DNA from: Macrostomum hystrix
Taxonomy: Eukaryota; Platyhelminthes; Macrostomidae
Length of the DNA stretch: 64,000 nt
Assembly (NCBI GenBank): GCA_950097015.1
Contig: CATNEN010000039.1
Location: forward strand, 6,278,501 to 6,342,500
Direction: 5' to 3'
Part shown: one piece after another, positions 44,926 through 58,138 of the stretch
Numbering within the stretch: the first letter of the stretch is position 1
Layout of the letters: every line of letters starts with the position of its first letter
Position numbers and translations under genes: made by a program
Notes under the pieces: generated by a model
Database searches by the model: none
What the model was told of the DNA's origin: nothing
What the model saw: only the letters and a program-made list of their open reading frames with translations

Positions 44926-45445
44926 GATTCTTTTCTTCGTGAATATTATGTCATTTACGTAATACCTTACGCTTTCCCCAATAAATACGAGTATCATGCC
45001 TTCCCCTGTAAATATAATGTTTTTCTTCATATACCTAATGTCAGATGCTATCCATTGATATAACTTTATAGAGCTATATTCTTTCCTCGGTTTTCCTTTG
45101 AAGTCTTCTGCTCTCAAAATATGGAGCGAAAATTGCTAGCTGCTATGCTCGAAAAACGATTAATTAAATATGGCTGTTTGGTACCCTCTAAACAATTTCT
45201 TTTGCTTTTAACCTAATAACTAATGCAGCAATCCTAAAAAAATATTTAATTAGCGATAATTCGAACAACGCGAGAGCTATACTAAAAAGACGGTAAAATT
45301 TGAAAAGAATAAGGCCATTAGCCATTCTCTAATTATGTTCTTACTTTTGAATCGAATAACGCTGAAATCTACGCGTATGCTCGAAGAGTTTTCATTTACG
45401 AGCCGTATAGTTTTGAATCGAATAATAAAGGTTGTAGTTTTACGG
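44926..45445. other. AT-rich sequence before the hAT element
   Basis: Drifting copies of the preceding repeat to about 45020 (aaatataatg), then unique AT-rich sequence without genes. Confidence 0.4.
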
Positions 45446-45453
45446 ATATAGAG

Positions 45454-46212
45454 CAGGGGTCGGCAAACTCCGGCCCGCGGGCCAGATGCGGCCCTCAAAG
45501 CTCCCAAATCCGGCCCGTTGCCCCTTCCGACACCTATTGTATACAGTTTCATCTTTCCCCTGCCTCATCTCTCCCGTGTGTCGCCTTTCCCCCTGTCTCA
45601 TCTCTCCCGTGTGTCACCTCTCCCGTGTCTTATCTCTCCATTGTCTCGTCTCTCCCGTGTCTTATCTCTCCATTGTCTCGTCTCTCCCGTGTCTTGTCTC
45701 TCCTTTGTCTCACCTCTCCTGTGTCTTATCTCTCCCGTGTCTCATCTCTCCCGTGTGTCATCTCTCCAATGTCTCGTCTCTCCCGTGTCTCATCTCGCCA
45801 TTGTCTCGTCTCTCCCGTACTGTAGTGTGCGTACGCACGTGAGCCAGGCCCAGGTGTACACCTGGGTCGTTTGATTGGTTGCGGAGCGGGTGGGTGTCGC
45901 CACCCCAGTTCTAGCAAATAATACGCTCGTATATTGACGCGCGCTCAGCGTGGCAGTAAAAATGAGAGTTTTGTCTGCGCACTAAAAATAGCCTCGGCCT
46001 TAGTTATTACACGTACCTTATCTCTCCTTTGTCTCATCTCTCTCGTTTCTCATCTCTTCTCTCTCTCTTCTCTTCTCTCTCTCATCTCTCCTGTTTCTCA
46101 TCTCTCCCCTATCTCTGATACATTTCTCTTAGATTTCTACAGTCTGCGCGGCCCGCTGTCGTCTTTTAGGTTCTCTATTTGGCCCGCTAGCTAATAAGTT
46201 TGCCGACCCCTG
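45454..46212. mobile_element. Small non-autonomous hAT element with CT-rich minisatellite
   Basis: Ends caggggtcggcaaact (45454) and its inverse agtttgccgacccctg (to 46212), followed by ggcccgc-type subterminal sequence on both sides. The perfect 8-bp duplication atatagag is at 45446-45453 and 46213-46220. This terminus type is widespread among animal hAT miniature elements. The interior (about 45560-45825 and 46017-46115) is a 15-16-bp CT-rich minisatellite (tctcatctctcccgtg). No transposase. Confidence 0.92.
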
Positions 46213-46220
46213 ATATAGAG

Positions 46221-47463
46221 GAAGAGGAGAGGTCTCGCTAGCATTGAGCATCATAATAATTACCGCTAAATCTGCTACGAGCGTATGTACATTTTACTAG
46301 TTGAAATCGAATCGCTTAATCAGCCAAGAGACCCATATCACTATCGCCACACATAAACGCACGTTCGGGTGCTAAAAGAAGTGACGCAATCCTATTCAAT
46401 TGGCAGTATCGGGCCCTCTGTTAAGCTCGCGGGCAAGAAAATGTATAATTGAAGTTTTCAGTTTAAAAGTGAGCCAGCGCTTTCTGTGGCTGTCGGAAAT
46501 TCAACCTGCATGTGTATCATTTCAGAACCTTTTTTAGCCTAATTCCTAATAAATTGCGCTGCAAGAACCGAAAAACTTTTCTCCATCTTTTTTTATCGTT
46601 AAATTTGTCCCTCCGAGCTGTCCCGTAGCAAACACCGCATGCAGAATTTCCATTATTTGTAGCAGACATTGTACCAAGTGTTTCCTGTCTGGAAACTAGG
46701 AGAGTAGAGAATGCAACCAAGGCCATTCATATGGCAGGCTGCCTGAGAAACTATAGAGGCTGAAGCCTCGTATAGATTAAAGTTGTTGATTTCGGCACAG
46801 CAACAGCACATTAACACAATCTGCCTGACTTTCCGATCCCGACTTTGGATTCATTTCGCGTTGTTTCTTTCTGTCTCTCAAAAGCGAGAGAGGAAGGACT
46901 TTTTCTAGAACTTTCTGAACAATTTTGGCGCCTTAATTACCATGTCTTGACAAGTTCGGTAATAGTTGCTAAGCGGTATCATGTCGTCAGCTGAATTTGT
47001 TCCAATCAAAAGATGCTCATAGTGAGAAGGGGAAGCTCAAATGAAGTTTGGGCATCAGGAGAGGAACAGGAGAGAGCTGGGGTTGGAGAGAATGGAATGC
47101 GTTGTTGTCAGTGTGTTGCGCACAGCCCAATGGTCCCCGCTTGTTAATGAATGACTGCAACGTGCATGTCGATTGGAACAGTGTTTGAGAGGCCCATCAC
47201 GCATCTGCAGTGGAAACCAAATCATCGGACAAGCAAAACTGATGGAGCCATGGCATATACCATTGCAGCATCTGGCAGCAGCACAGCAATAGATTGCTTT
47301 CAATTTCTCGGGCTAGCGGATGACAAAGCCACTATGCCTGGGTGAAGTCCTCCGCAATTAGTCAAAATATATTTCTCGGACGGATGAAGCACACCTTGGT
47401 TTACTCCGGGAAATTCAGATTGATGAGGCCCACTTGCATTCCTGCGCAATGGACATGGCACTT

Positions 47464-47495
<32 letters not shown>

Positions 47496-47929
47496 GCAAG
47501 CCTGCAGATAATTTACAGCTGACAAGCGAGCCTCTGACAGCCCATGCAGGGTTCAAAACGAATGGAATGTTAAAGTTTCTATTATGTTGAGAGGGTGAAG
47601 TTTGTAATTCGGATTTCCGATCAGGTTTTCTAGGTGCATTGTCCTTTTCCCAACTGATTCGTGTCGCTTTTCCATCTAGCTCAATAGGAGCCGTTTTTAT
47701 TGTACTTGCAATATCGGAAACCGGTATAATCAGCCTGTTCATATTTATTGAAGGAGTGAGAACGATTTCTTATTATTACTCGTACATAACTAACTGTAAG
47801 TAAACATTGGGTAACATTGCACTAAACAATATATCAACCACGCCAAGGCAATGCCTTGAATACAATACAAATGATTATAATAACCATGTGCTCAATGGTT
47901 GAGGAATGTACTTTATAATTATAATGGTG
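46221..47929. other. Unique sequence with a CAG microsatellite
   Basis: No recognised gene. A CAG run (cagcagcagcaacagcagca...) at about 47465-47500 produces Ser or Leu runs in the overlapping short open frames, none of which has other support. Confidence 0.4.
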
Positions 47930-48465
47930 TGATAGAATTATGTGCTCAACGAATAGAATTATGGGCTTAATGAATAGAATGATGTACTCAATAAATAGAA
48001 TGGTGTGCTCAATGAATAAATTGATGTGCTCGATTAATTAAATGGTGTGCTCGATTAATTAAATGATGGGCTCAATGAATAGTTAGGGATAGAAGAGTGT
48101 GCTCAATAAATCAGTAGTATGATGTACTCAATAAATAGGAGGATGTGCTCAATAATGAATTAAATTTGAACGATATGCTTAATTAATAAAATGATGTGCT
48201 CGACGAATTGAAATTGAATGATGTGCTCAATTAATAGAATGATGTGTTCGGTGAACTGAATGATATGCCCAATAAAGTGCTCAATAAATAGGATGATGTG
48301 CTCGATGAATTAAAATTCAATGATTTGTTCAATTAATATAATGATGTGCTCGATGAATATAATGAATTGCTCAATAAATAGAATGGTGTGCTCAAGGGAT
48401 AGAAAAGTGTGCTCAATAAATAGAATGATGTGCTCAATGTGTATAATTTTTTGTGCTTGATACTA
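47930..48465. repeat. Degenerate ~21-bp minisatellite (gtgctcaataaatagaatgat)
   Basis: Around 25 diverged copies of a unit near tgtgctcaataaatagaatg + a, AT-rich, with length changes. More decayed than the other arrays in the window. Confidence 0.85.
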
Positions 48466-51021
48466 ATAGTTAGGATTAAACTGTATGGATAAAGTTTGTA
48501 ATGACCATTTGCACTTGTTCAATATATATAGGAGGAAAAACGGAAGAATTTCGTGTTAGAAAAACATTCGAATAAAGTTATGAAGATATTTAATTTTGGT
48601 GAATTGTGTAAAACTCGGCAAGGCTTTAAAAATGGCTCTCAGTCCAAAATAGATTGCCCATTGCGTCATTGTTTCTCGTTCAGCTCCTGTAGAGAGAATT
48701 CTAGAACATAATGGAACTCGCCCTGAATGGAATGCAAAAAGTGCATTCTTAGCCGCACGCGAAACAGATTGCCTCATTACTCAGTTGATGTCCACAGTTC
48801 GATGATTTACTGGCCTCGCAACAGCATGGCTGACAGCAGTTTCTGAGTGAGGCAAACACAAAGCAATCTGAACGCATGCGCTGATGAAGGGAAGTGCTAG
48901 TAGTGGATTCTGGGCTCCAGGTGGAATGCTGACGATGACAAATGACATTTCATCATCGCCAAGGCCCAAGCTGCAGTTTCAGCTTGCAGTGAAATGTCAG
49001 GAATTTACATTCCTGAAGCGCGCGGGATGCAGCACCCCACATCCCATGGACACTGGAAGGTTTGCTCATTGAAGTTTACTCTTCAATCTATCGCTCTCCT
49101 GTCCACTCATCTGCGGTTCGCGATGGATGGGGCAATCAAGAAAATTCCTCAGATTAGGACAGCGGGAGGAACAGAACTGAGAGCGTTCTTTACCCAGAAG
49201 CAAATTTTTTTGCCGTTGGAAGCAACCACTTTCCACCTCCACGCACTCCCTCTATCCCTGGCATTTAGACAACAGGTAATCAATCCTTGGGATTTCGCAC
49301 TGCGTATAGTTTTTGAGGCCTAGAGCAACACTTATCATGCGCAAGATAAATGTGGCATGTTGGTTTGATGATGATGGAGGCAGATGAGGGGCCACATTCC
49401 ATTCCCTTTCTTACAGAAAAAGAATGAGGATGGACAACGGGCGATTAGGAGAAGGATGAGATGGCGCTCAGAGGCTAAATTCTTCATCGCTTAAACCCTA
49501 AATTGTAGGGCCATGTGACACTTCAGTCAGTGAGCAGCAATGATCTCAAAGAAGTTTGAACAAGAATCAGACTCGAGTCTAGCAACCGAATTGACAGATA
49601 TTAGCCCAAGTCGATACACATTTTTATTTCAGTAACTCACTACCCAACATTCTCACTCTTTCATAGCAACTAATTAGCTGTGTGTTTGAGCATCGCGACA
49701 AGAGAGACAGTGGGAGACAGCGGAGGGTGGACGAAGGCTTCGGTCTCAACTTTAAATTTCTGCAATCGGACAAAAAGGCTGAACAAAAAAGCAGAATGTG
49801 CGAATAAAGCATTGAATGACTTGCTGGTAATTTGCTCTAAGTGTGGAATTCGTCTATGGAAGAAGCTGATGAATTCAATTGTCAGTATTTTAAGGGCAAA
49901 ATGATGAAATAATTCACAGTAGCTGCAAATTCGTTTGATTCGCGTGTCACTCAAGGCGCCTGTGAGTTGACGGTGTTATTCTTGTGGTCCGCTTTTAATT
50001 CAGAGACAAATAAATATTAAATTTTTTATGTATATAATGAGGCTAGCAGTGAGAAAACAAATGAAAGTTTGACAGCATGTGAAAATCTCTATTGCGGCAA
50101 TTGGATGGAAACTGCCTTAAAAATGACATTAAAAGGTGAAAAAATATGAACACGCCTATATAACTTGAAAGCGTTGGATGAAAGCAATGATGGTCGACTC
50201 GAAACCAGGATCGCTCGGCCTCAAGCCGGTTAGGCTTCGGCACTCATTTCCTAAGTGGACCTTCAGTCCTTGTACTTTCAAAGCTCATAAAAATATTCCG
50301 ACTATCTTGCAAAGCTAGGACTAAACTGACTGGTCTGAAAGCCCGGAAGCATGTACTGTTGTGTAATGCAGTTAGTGAACGAAAAATTGTGATAAAATAC
50401 GATTATAATATTGATAAAATTGGTTGCTAGGTGAAAGATGCAAAATAAAGCTACATTAAATGAAGGGTTGCCAAGTTTAAAAGTGCAGTGCTTGCGAGAC
50501 AACATGAAAGCGTGCTAATAGAGTTACGACTGACACACCGCACCCAGTGCCGAAAGAACGGTGCAGAGAGAGATGTGGTGAGCAGTTTGTGCGCATAAAC
50601 TTGAGCAGTGCAACTTTTCGCTACTACTCAAAGCTCCGCAATTTAGAAACTGGCGGGAGAAAAGCAAGTGTGAGGCTGGGGTAGGTGTGAACCGGTGCTT
50701 TGCGCCTGAGCGCCATAACGCTTACGAAAGAGACATGGGCAAAACGGAAGGATTACTTTTGAAGAAAAAGTACACTGGATGAGAATGGCAGGCCAGCGGA
50801 AACTGAGAAACACTCATGGGCCGGCCAAAAGCAGCTTCAGATAAACTACTGTGATGCAATGACTACCGCTGAACAATTAACTGAGAATTGCGCCTTTAAA
50901 TTGTCTTCTGTGTCCGGTCTAGACCTACAGTCTCAAGAATTAGTGTCAGGTCAGAGCCCCAGGTCCCGATGCCGACCATTCCGCGCTCCCCGTTCCCGGC
51001 TGCGCCTGAGCGAGTGCACCT
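48466..51021. other. Intergenic region 3' of the TGF-beta family gene
   Basis: No coding region with recognisable features, no SINE or TIR pair. The right end should include the 3'UTR of the minus-strand ligand gene; several short open frames are unsupported. Confidence 0.4.
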
Positions 51022-52977
51022 TCAAGCGCAGGTGCAACTCTCTGCGGACAGATCTTTGATAGTCTTCAGCTGCACATTGCTGCCGCCACCAGGCTTGCGA
51101 ACCACCGTCAGCAACTGGAAGTCGCGATAGGTATTGGCCACGCAGCAGAGGCTGATGTCTTCTCGTGTCTCGTGGCTCAACTGGCTGGTCTGACTGTGAC
51201 TGAAGATCTGCAGCAGTGTGCTATGCGCTGTCTTTACCTCCGACTGGCCATGACCTGGTGGGTGAAAGGCGATAGGATCAGTTTGAGACGAGTACGATTA
51301 TTTGCTACACAATCCGTATAGAAGCAGGACCAATATGCTCTACTCACACTCGCCGGTGCAGTAGCTGATTTGAAGCTGTCGCGGCGACAGCACCGCGCTC
51401 TGGTGGACCATGTCGTACGTGAAGTCCATCATGCAGCAGGACACCTGGCCGTGACGCATCCGCATCTTCTCGAGGATACACTTCTGTGTCCGTGTGATGC
51501 CGGCGCTCGACGAGATGTTCCTGAACAAAGACTCGGCGCTCAGTTTGAATGGCCATGGCTCCACCTCGCGCTTCTTCCGGCCCTTCGTCTCAACAACGGC
51601 CGTCTCTACGCGCACCTTACAGTCCATGACCAGGTAGGCTACAGACAATTCATGGCCCTCTCGGCAGTCTACACATTCGACAAGAAAGAAAATCTCAATT
51701 TTCTGACCATTTTTCAGGGAACCAGCGCTCTCAATGATAGGCTTGACACTCGAGGTGAAATCAGGTGGGTTTATATCATCATTTAATTGTTTCGACAAAA
51801 CATCTCGGCTGTCCCTGGGGCTGGATGGAAGACGAGCTGTAGAACTCTTGTCGATCTTGTAGACTGACAGCCTGAGCTTTCCAGAACGCTGGCGCGACTC
51901 GGCGGTCAAATGAACGCTCATCGTCAGCTTGGTGATGCGCTGCTGGCTCATGTATCGATCTAGTACGAAGCTCCAACCATGTCGCACGTTGCCTTCGTGA
52001 TCTCGCATCGTCTCTGAGGGAGGCGCGGAGAAATCTTCTGCTTTCGAATAGCTCCATTAGAATTTCAGTCACTGATTGCTCCATGCAACACATTTCTAAT
52101 ACTTCGTAATTGCCTATAATAATTGCCGAAAACGGCCGAGAAGACAGTATAACAGAGTGCTCTAGTATTCAAAGCCGCGAGCAACTACTTTGGGAGTTAA
52201 TTATTACAAGCAATTTTCCCGGCCAAAACTTCGGCCCACCTGTTGTGAGCGGCACTAATTGGCCTATACCGATGCCAGCCACCTAATTATAGAAATTTTT
52301 TTAAAAGCAAGAACAATTGAGACAATCTCTGCCAAACTCAGCAACTTAGTGGTCTCCGTATGGCCCTCTTATTTCCAAGCTGTCGCCATCACTTCTGCAC
52401 CGCCTATACCCTAAAATTCAAGCACTTATTATCCTCCTAGCAACTCACTGGGTGTTCCAATGTAGATGGACTCCTCAAACTTGCGCGCCATTGGCCTCTC
52501 ATTCCACTTGTTCACTCGGTTCAGAATTCCTTCAGGAATGCGCGACAGGAGGTCCTCTTTCTCGCTCTGGTTCAGCAGAACGTCCTCCTGGCCGATGCCC
52601 AGGTTCTCGTATAGCAGGTCAGTGACCCGCTCCGACATTGACTGCTGCTTCAGATAGACGCTCATGAATGCGTCACGCAGAAACTTTTTCCACTGCTTCA
52701 GCGTCATGTAGGCGAGTCCTTCGTACAGCAGGTCAATGCGTCGCAACTCGTCCCGGATGAAGTCGTAAATGCTGCGATTATCCTTTGTCATCAACGTCTG
52801 CAAATAGAATTCTTGACGCAGGAACTCCACGGCGGCATCCTCCGTACTGTTGATGACTAGGGGTTCCGGCTCCGGGGTGGTCAGGCCAGCACCAGTTGGG
52901 GCGGCATCAACGCGTAGCAGGCAGCCACACACGCAGAAGGCGGCGGCCAGGCAAAAACAAGAGAAAGACGGCGACAT
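51022..52977 (-). CDS. TGF-beta superfamily ligand (nine-cysteine, activin/TGF-beta-like)
   Basis: Three coding exons: 52449-52977, 51348-52037 and 51022-51254. Junctions are in phase and the total is 483 residues. A signal peptide covers residues 1-25 (MSPSFSCFCLAAAFCVCGCL). The propeptide is 26-333 and the furin site RKKR is at 330-333. The mature domain (334-483) has cysteines at 363, 377-378, 403, 407, 443-444, 480 and 482. The pattern CC..YCTGEC..LCC..CTC is the cystine-knot growth-factor fold, and the Cys before LCC's partner positions implies covalent dimerisation. An extra early Cys (363) puts it with TGF-beta/activin/myostatin-type ligands rather than seven-Cys BMPs. The usual tryptophan pair after the CC motif is absent. 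It should bind type I/II Ser/Thr-kinase receptors and signal through SMADs; which branch is unclear. Exon 2 donor GAGT|GTGAGT restores Cys 407 across the junction. Confidence 0.92.
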
Positions 52978-52986
52978 TGCTTGTTG

Positions 52987-53128
52987 CTAAGCGGATGGGA
53001 GAGACACAGAAAGCACGTTGGTGAGTAGCGGACTGCTGACGCAATTCAAATAATCAAAACTCAGCCATTATGGAGAGATCACAACGGGTGCATTATTTAG
53101 GATTCAGATAGATCTTTGTCAACCTTAC
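52987..53128 (-). other. Probable 5'UTR intron of the TGF-beta family gene
   Basis: On the minus strand a donor CG|GTAAGG at 53128 and acceptor ccgcttag|CAAC at 52987 bracket 142 bases, nine bases 5' of the ATG. Fits a short non-coding first exon downstream of the TATA box. Confidence 0.55.
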
Positions 53129-53310
53129 CGTTGTGAAATTCGCGCGGTAGATTGTAGACGATTGGCAGAGTAATCGCTATAAATTTCGAACTTCGACAGG
53201 CACGCAAGACTCCTTCGGTCAGCTCAAACAGACAGTCTAATAGCTAGTTGGGGAACAGTGCGTCTATTAGGGGGAAAGTAAATTCTTGCCGCGGCCGCCA
53301 ACTGGTCGAG

Positions 53311-53318
53311 CTTTTATA
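53311..53318 (-). promoter_or_regulatory. TATA box of the TGF-beta family gene
   Basis: TATAAAAG on the minus strand in a GC-rich setting (gagcctataaaagctcg). It lies about 335 bp upstream of the ATG, giving a first exon of roughly 150 bases before the predicted 5'UTR intron. Confidence 0.65.
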
Positions 53319-56300
53319 GGCTCGGCGACTGTGGCCTCCCTGGAGCCCAGTGGCGTTGATGGAGGAGGGTTCGGGGTGGGGCTGCGCCTAAAGCGAGAGA
53401 AGAACTGGTAGGCCTTACTGGCGAGCCAACCCCTGCTGGTTTTCCAGGTCCCAGATCTGGCTGTCGCCTCTAGCAATATAGTAGTTGTTGGGGTGGGGTC
53501 TGGTTTCCACGAATTATGTCAAGTCATTCATTCTTAACGTTTCAGACATCTTTGCAGCGGCAACAACCCCAGGACACAACTTTCCCGAATTCTTGCGGCA
53601 TTCCAGAGTCACATTCTCTCGCTCTCCTCTACCGCTCCAATCAAGTTACAGCTGTGGAATGTTAAATACAAAATGGTTGCTAATATATTTGCAAGTGGCT
53701 ACTTACCATGTGCAGTAGCTAGAATGAAAAATAACAAAACTTTAAACTACTTTTAGAAAAAAACGTTTTCAAAAACAAAATTTGACTCCATTTATTTGCT
53801 ACTCGTGAACCAAAGCTGAGTGGAATGTCAAGCTGATCAGGGGCAGTGCGGGTGCCAGAATGAGCGCACCAATCTGAGGCAGTGCGGTGGTCACTCTTTC
53901 AGGAACTGCGACCAATGCAGAGGAAACGAGAGTTCTGCTTTTGAGCTAGAGGTAGTCGGGTCGGCTCTCAATTGCAAAAAAAGTTATTATAGGTCTATTC
54001 TAGTATACATGCAGGATTAGAGTGACGTTGCAGGTTCTACGCTCGTATGGTTTTAAACTCTGAATTTAAATATGGAACTCAATTCGAAATTTCATTCGGA
54101 AGTTTTGCTCCTTGAATCTTTAGGCTCAAAAACTACGAGTGATATGTTTAAAACCACTTGGTTTTTTGTTAAAAAAGCATGCAAACTATTATGTATTTTA
54201 CTACTTATTTGTTCACATAAGACCCTAAAAGCTAATACCAATAGTACTTGTTGTAAATTGATAAAAAATGTCTTTCTGTTGAGGCATAAGGTTTCATTCG
54301 GAGCGTATAATGCATTTTACAATTAAGTGTTACATCAACACTACTTTTAGTAGCAAGCGATTAAGCGCTTAGCATAATAAATGTTGTAGCCAAATTGGAT
54401 ATTATTTAAATATTTGCGTGAATTTATAACACTATGCTCTCGTTTTTTACATTGCCTCCCCATTTTCCATCCTTCCTCCCCATTGCCTTCCACGCGATTA
54501 TTCTGCTATACCTTATTGTTGTTTTTTAAGTTTCTTTTGTTACCTTTTGCATTTGCTTATTAATTAAGAATTATCTAGAACTCTTTCTTTCCTCATGCTA
54601 CTCCTTTTGCTTTTTTCCTTCCTTGCATTGTCTCTGCCATCTAATTTGCTTTAAATGCCATGAATTGCTTCTACTAAATTAATAAATTTAAATTTTTTAT
54701 GTTTTTCTATAACTTATTATACCAATAATTGTCACTTTCATCGTTATCACTCGTTATTTCCTGTTCTCGCGCCGCTTCAAAAAAATCTTTCGCTGAATTT
54801 TTTTTCTTGTTTTCATCTTTTCCGTTAATACTCGTCATTACTGGCCTAACGGGTACTCTACCCGAGCCAGGTCTACTACTACCACTAGAACACTTGCTGT
54901 AGGGATAAACGCAATAAAGTTCATAACTTCAGTTTATTAAGTTCATTAAGAGTCAACTTTATTTAGTAGACCGATCATGATTTCGTTGCCAATGCGAACT
55001 GAGTTGTGGTGAAAGGCCTTATCTAATCTGTGGAAAAAAAGTTAGCCATAATGAGTCGGCAGTAGCTTTTCGAAGGTCCCGAAATCATTCGTTATGATTT
55101 TTAAGCGGATCTGTTATTTATTCATTTTCAATTTGATCATATCAATTCCAGCAAAAAGATATCGTGACTTTAGGACTTAGGTGTCTCAGCTAGCTATTTA
55201 CAAGCGATATAACGTAACACCCAGTCTCGTAGTATACAATCATACTCGTGTCTCTTGGTATTCTTACCGAACCACCAAGACTGGAAAATGTATAACAAAC
55301 AATCCAACAATAATATACACGGAATAATCAGGTCGCAGTTGTTTTAACACAAGTTTATTTCAGAATTCGTTGCACAAATAGACTTAACTCGCGTCTGAGT
55401 AATGTGCGCGAATCCTGTCACTCGGGTGTATATTAACTTCGCTAAGCCACGATAGTTTTCGAAAAAGCCTTAGTAATATTTATTTGCGATTTTGAACTGC
55501 TTAGGATATAACACACAGTAATACGCACTACAAAAGTACTAAGTCTTTTAAATCAATGTATGACAAATGCCAAATAGGACTGCAATTTTAACTCTCCGTC
55601 GATTATAGACACCGCACTGGCATTCACCGCGTGCCTTATTTATATTGACTTACTTTTTAATCAGACTCGGAGAACTGTCCATTCTTCAGAGCTTGCTATA
55701 CTCAGCCTATCATACAGTCTCCACGACAAGTTCGTAACTTGAAAAAGCCTGAACTGTGTCTAGGACTGTAGATTTGGCACACAGCATTCAGCTAAGAAGG
55801 GAAGCCTCTCACTGACAAAAAGTAAGGATTTAAGACAGAATAAGACCAACAGTGAACACCAAAGCTGCATCTGTTCAAATTGGGCTTGGCCGCTTGGGTA
55901 GCTCGCAATATGACAATGGGTAAAACTTGCCTTTAACTTGGGATGGGCTTGCAAGTGTAACGGTAAAGGGTATACATAAGGTAAATATAGACAATAAATA
56001 TAGGCAATAAAATAAGTTGGCCCATAACACTGAACTTACCCGCTTGGGTCTCGATTAAAGCCAAGACCAACTTTAGAAACTGAAATGATCAAATCAGTAA
56101 ATAAACTTCGTGAGACAAGGCCTACACGCCAAGCATAGGAAAAGACTGAGAAAGACTTTGAGGTCCTCTCTACGTCAAGGTCTCCTCTCTTTATTATGTA
56201 TAAAATGGCGGGTGAGTGGAGTGGGGAGGGTGAGCGTCTGCGTGGACGCGAAGGTTGGATGAACGCCTTGGGGTAAAGGAGTAAAGTGGGGGGTTGGGGT

Positions 56301-58138
56301 CTAGGGTCCTTGACAAAATTATCGATCGAGGAGGATGGCGGGGGGGTTGAGGGTTCTTGGCCCAGTGGCCTTCCATGGTTTGCGAATAGAAAGACTTAGC
56401 CACCCCCTCCTGAGGAGAGGAAAGGCCCAAGCCCTATACAGGCTAGCCTTGGTGTGAAAAGTTTGGAAGCGCGGGGGGCTTGGGGCCTTTGCGTGTTGAG
56501 GAACCCTTCTCACTCTCAAATTTGAAAAGCCTAGCCCTACTCGTCGATATCTGTCTTCCATCACGTATGTATTAGTTAGCTTTTCTTATTACGGAATAAG
56601 GTATTGGTTGTCGTGGGGATGGGTATGGCTATGGGGTGGACGCTTAACTCAACCCTTTCACTTCGTCATGTTGAGAATGAGAACGATTCGATCAGCAAAC
56701 AGTCTTTTTCATCTCCATCCATCCTATTCCTATCCTGCAATACTTTCCCTGGCTAATGCTATGCTTGTCCTGCCTGCCCACTGCCTGCCTGTGTCTACTA
56801 TGCAGCAGTGAGCAGTGATGCACGCCCCATCACTCCTGAGCCCACCGTGTTAGACTTACTGTACCGTCTCCAATCGGCCGGAGACGCTGAGTCAGTCTCA
56901 GTCTAACTCAAACTCATCCTCTTTCGTTCTCTCTTCCCATCCAGCTGCACTCTGTCCCAACACCCTAACAAATCCCATCCCCGACCCCGACCTTCAAGCC
57001 CAAACGAATCAGATTCAATTCAACCAACTGAACAAGCTAAGACGAGCAGGCACCAGGCACTGACACGTGACACTGACTCTGACATTGACAGGAATAGCAG
57101 AATTTTGATGGGGCCACTGAATAGCTCTTGGACATGAAGAATCAGATATTAAAAATGTTCCACCACGATGGTCTACAAATCATACAAAGAGACAGCGCGA
57201 GTTCGAAATTCCAATTGTATTTGAGCCTCTACAGGCGCAGACCGGGAGACATGTTTTTTAAAAAAGCAAAATGTTTTTCGATTGCTTTTATGAAATAGCA
57301 TGATTCGCTTTTCAGCTCAATTAGGATTTCTCCTCCTCCACAAGTGGCAAGCCAAGCCTGCTTTTGTGGGCTTTTTTAAGTGAAACTACAAAAACTATAA
57401 GCCTCAAAAGCTGAAGCTTGGAAGGCTTCTCACCTAGGGCCTGTCCTAATATAGAGCTGCTAGTCTGTTTCGTCTGCCGCTGCGTTTCTGGGCAGGCTCA
57501 GAAGCTGATGTTGTTTTTGCAAAAGCAAAGGTTTCACGCAAAGAAAACTGCCGCTGGCTGCCATGCCCAACTATGGGAGAGAACGAAGCGTAAAAAGCAA
57601 ACTGGGCATCGAAAATCCTTAAGTTAAAAGGGACGCGGAGATAGAGGAGCTTCTTAATTAATTACTGCTATCAGAGTAGAGAAATTCTTCGATTTTGAGC
57701 AGTCAGGACACACGAAACAGATGAAGCATTATGATGATGCTGCAAGTTTGCATGGATGAGCGCAGACAATCCTAATTGTCTGCTTTCTCTCGAAGTTTTG
57801 CGAGTAATTTTCTGTCGATTTGCACCAGCTTCATCGCATAGACATCACCTGTGTGTTGTGCCTAATTTGTACGGGACTATTGGGAATCGGCTGTTAGTGA
57901 ACCTGATGCGATCTTGCGACTGCACAATGCTAATCGAATGCTGAAATCTTGGGCTTTTTGAGGACACATTTATGTACTCACACTGGCTCTCGCCTTCTCT
58001 GTGATCTCTCAACCTGGGATCACTCGCCTGTGCTCACTTATGGGTGTGAGGGCTGAAAGTTCACAGATTGAACATAGCTGCGGCTGTGCCACTGGCTGTA
58101 AAATCTGACCCAACTGGGCTATATTCTCTTTCCAGGGC
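53319..58138. other. Long intergenic region, no gene recognised
   Basis: AT-rich with no convincing coding sequence. 55282-56570 is somewhat LTR-like in antisense (begins tgtataacaaacaatcc; minus-strand aataaac near 55350) but no matching end or duplication was found. 56190-56560 is GC-rich with unsupported minus-strand frames. Confidence 0.4.

Noticed and set aside
43653-44962. Long open frames of 424, 350 and 285 codons
   Set aside because: All three plus frames are open at once because the minisatellite unit lacks stops; translations are only the repeated phrase, with no start context or domain.
45486-45874. Two 118-codon Ser/Leu/Cys-rich frames
   Set aside because: They lie wholly in the CT-rich minisatellite of a hAT element; periodic composition explains them.
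47401-47742. 113-codon minus frame with a Leu run
   Set aside because: The Leu run comes from a CAG microsatellite and the rest has no recognisable feature.
55282-56570. Possible antisense LTR
   Set aside because: Start resembles an LTR edge, but no matching end, target duplication or internal region was found.
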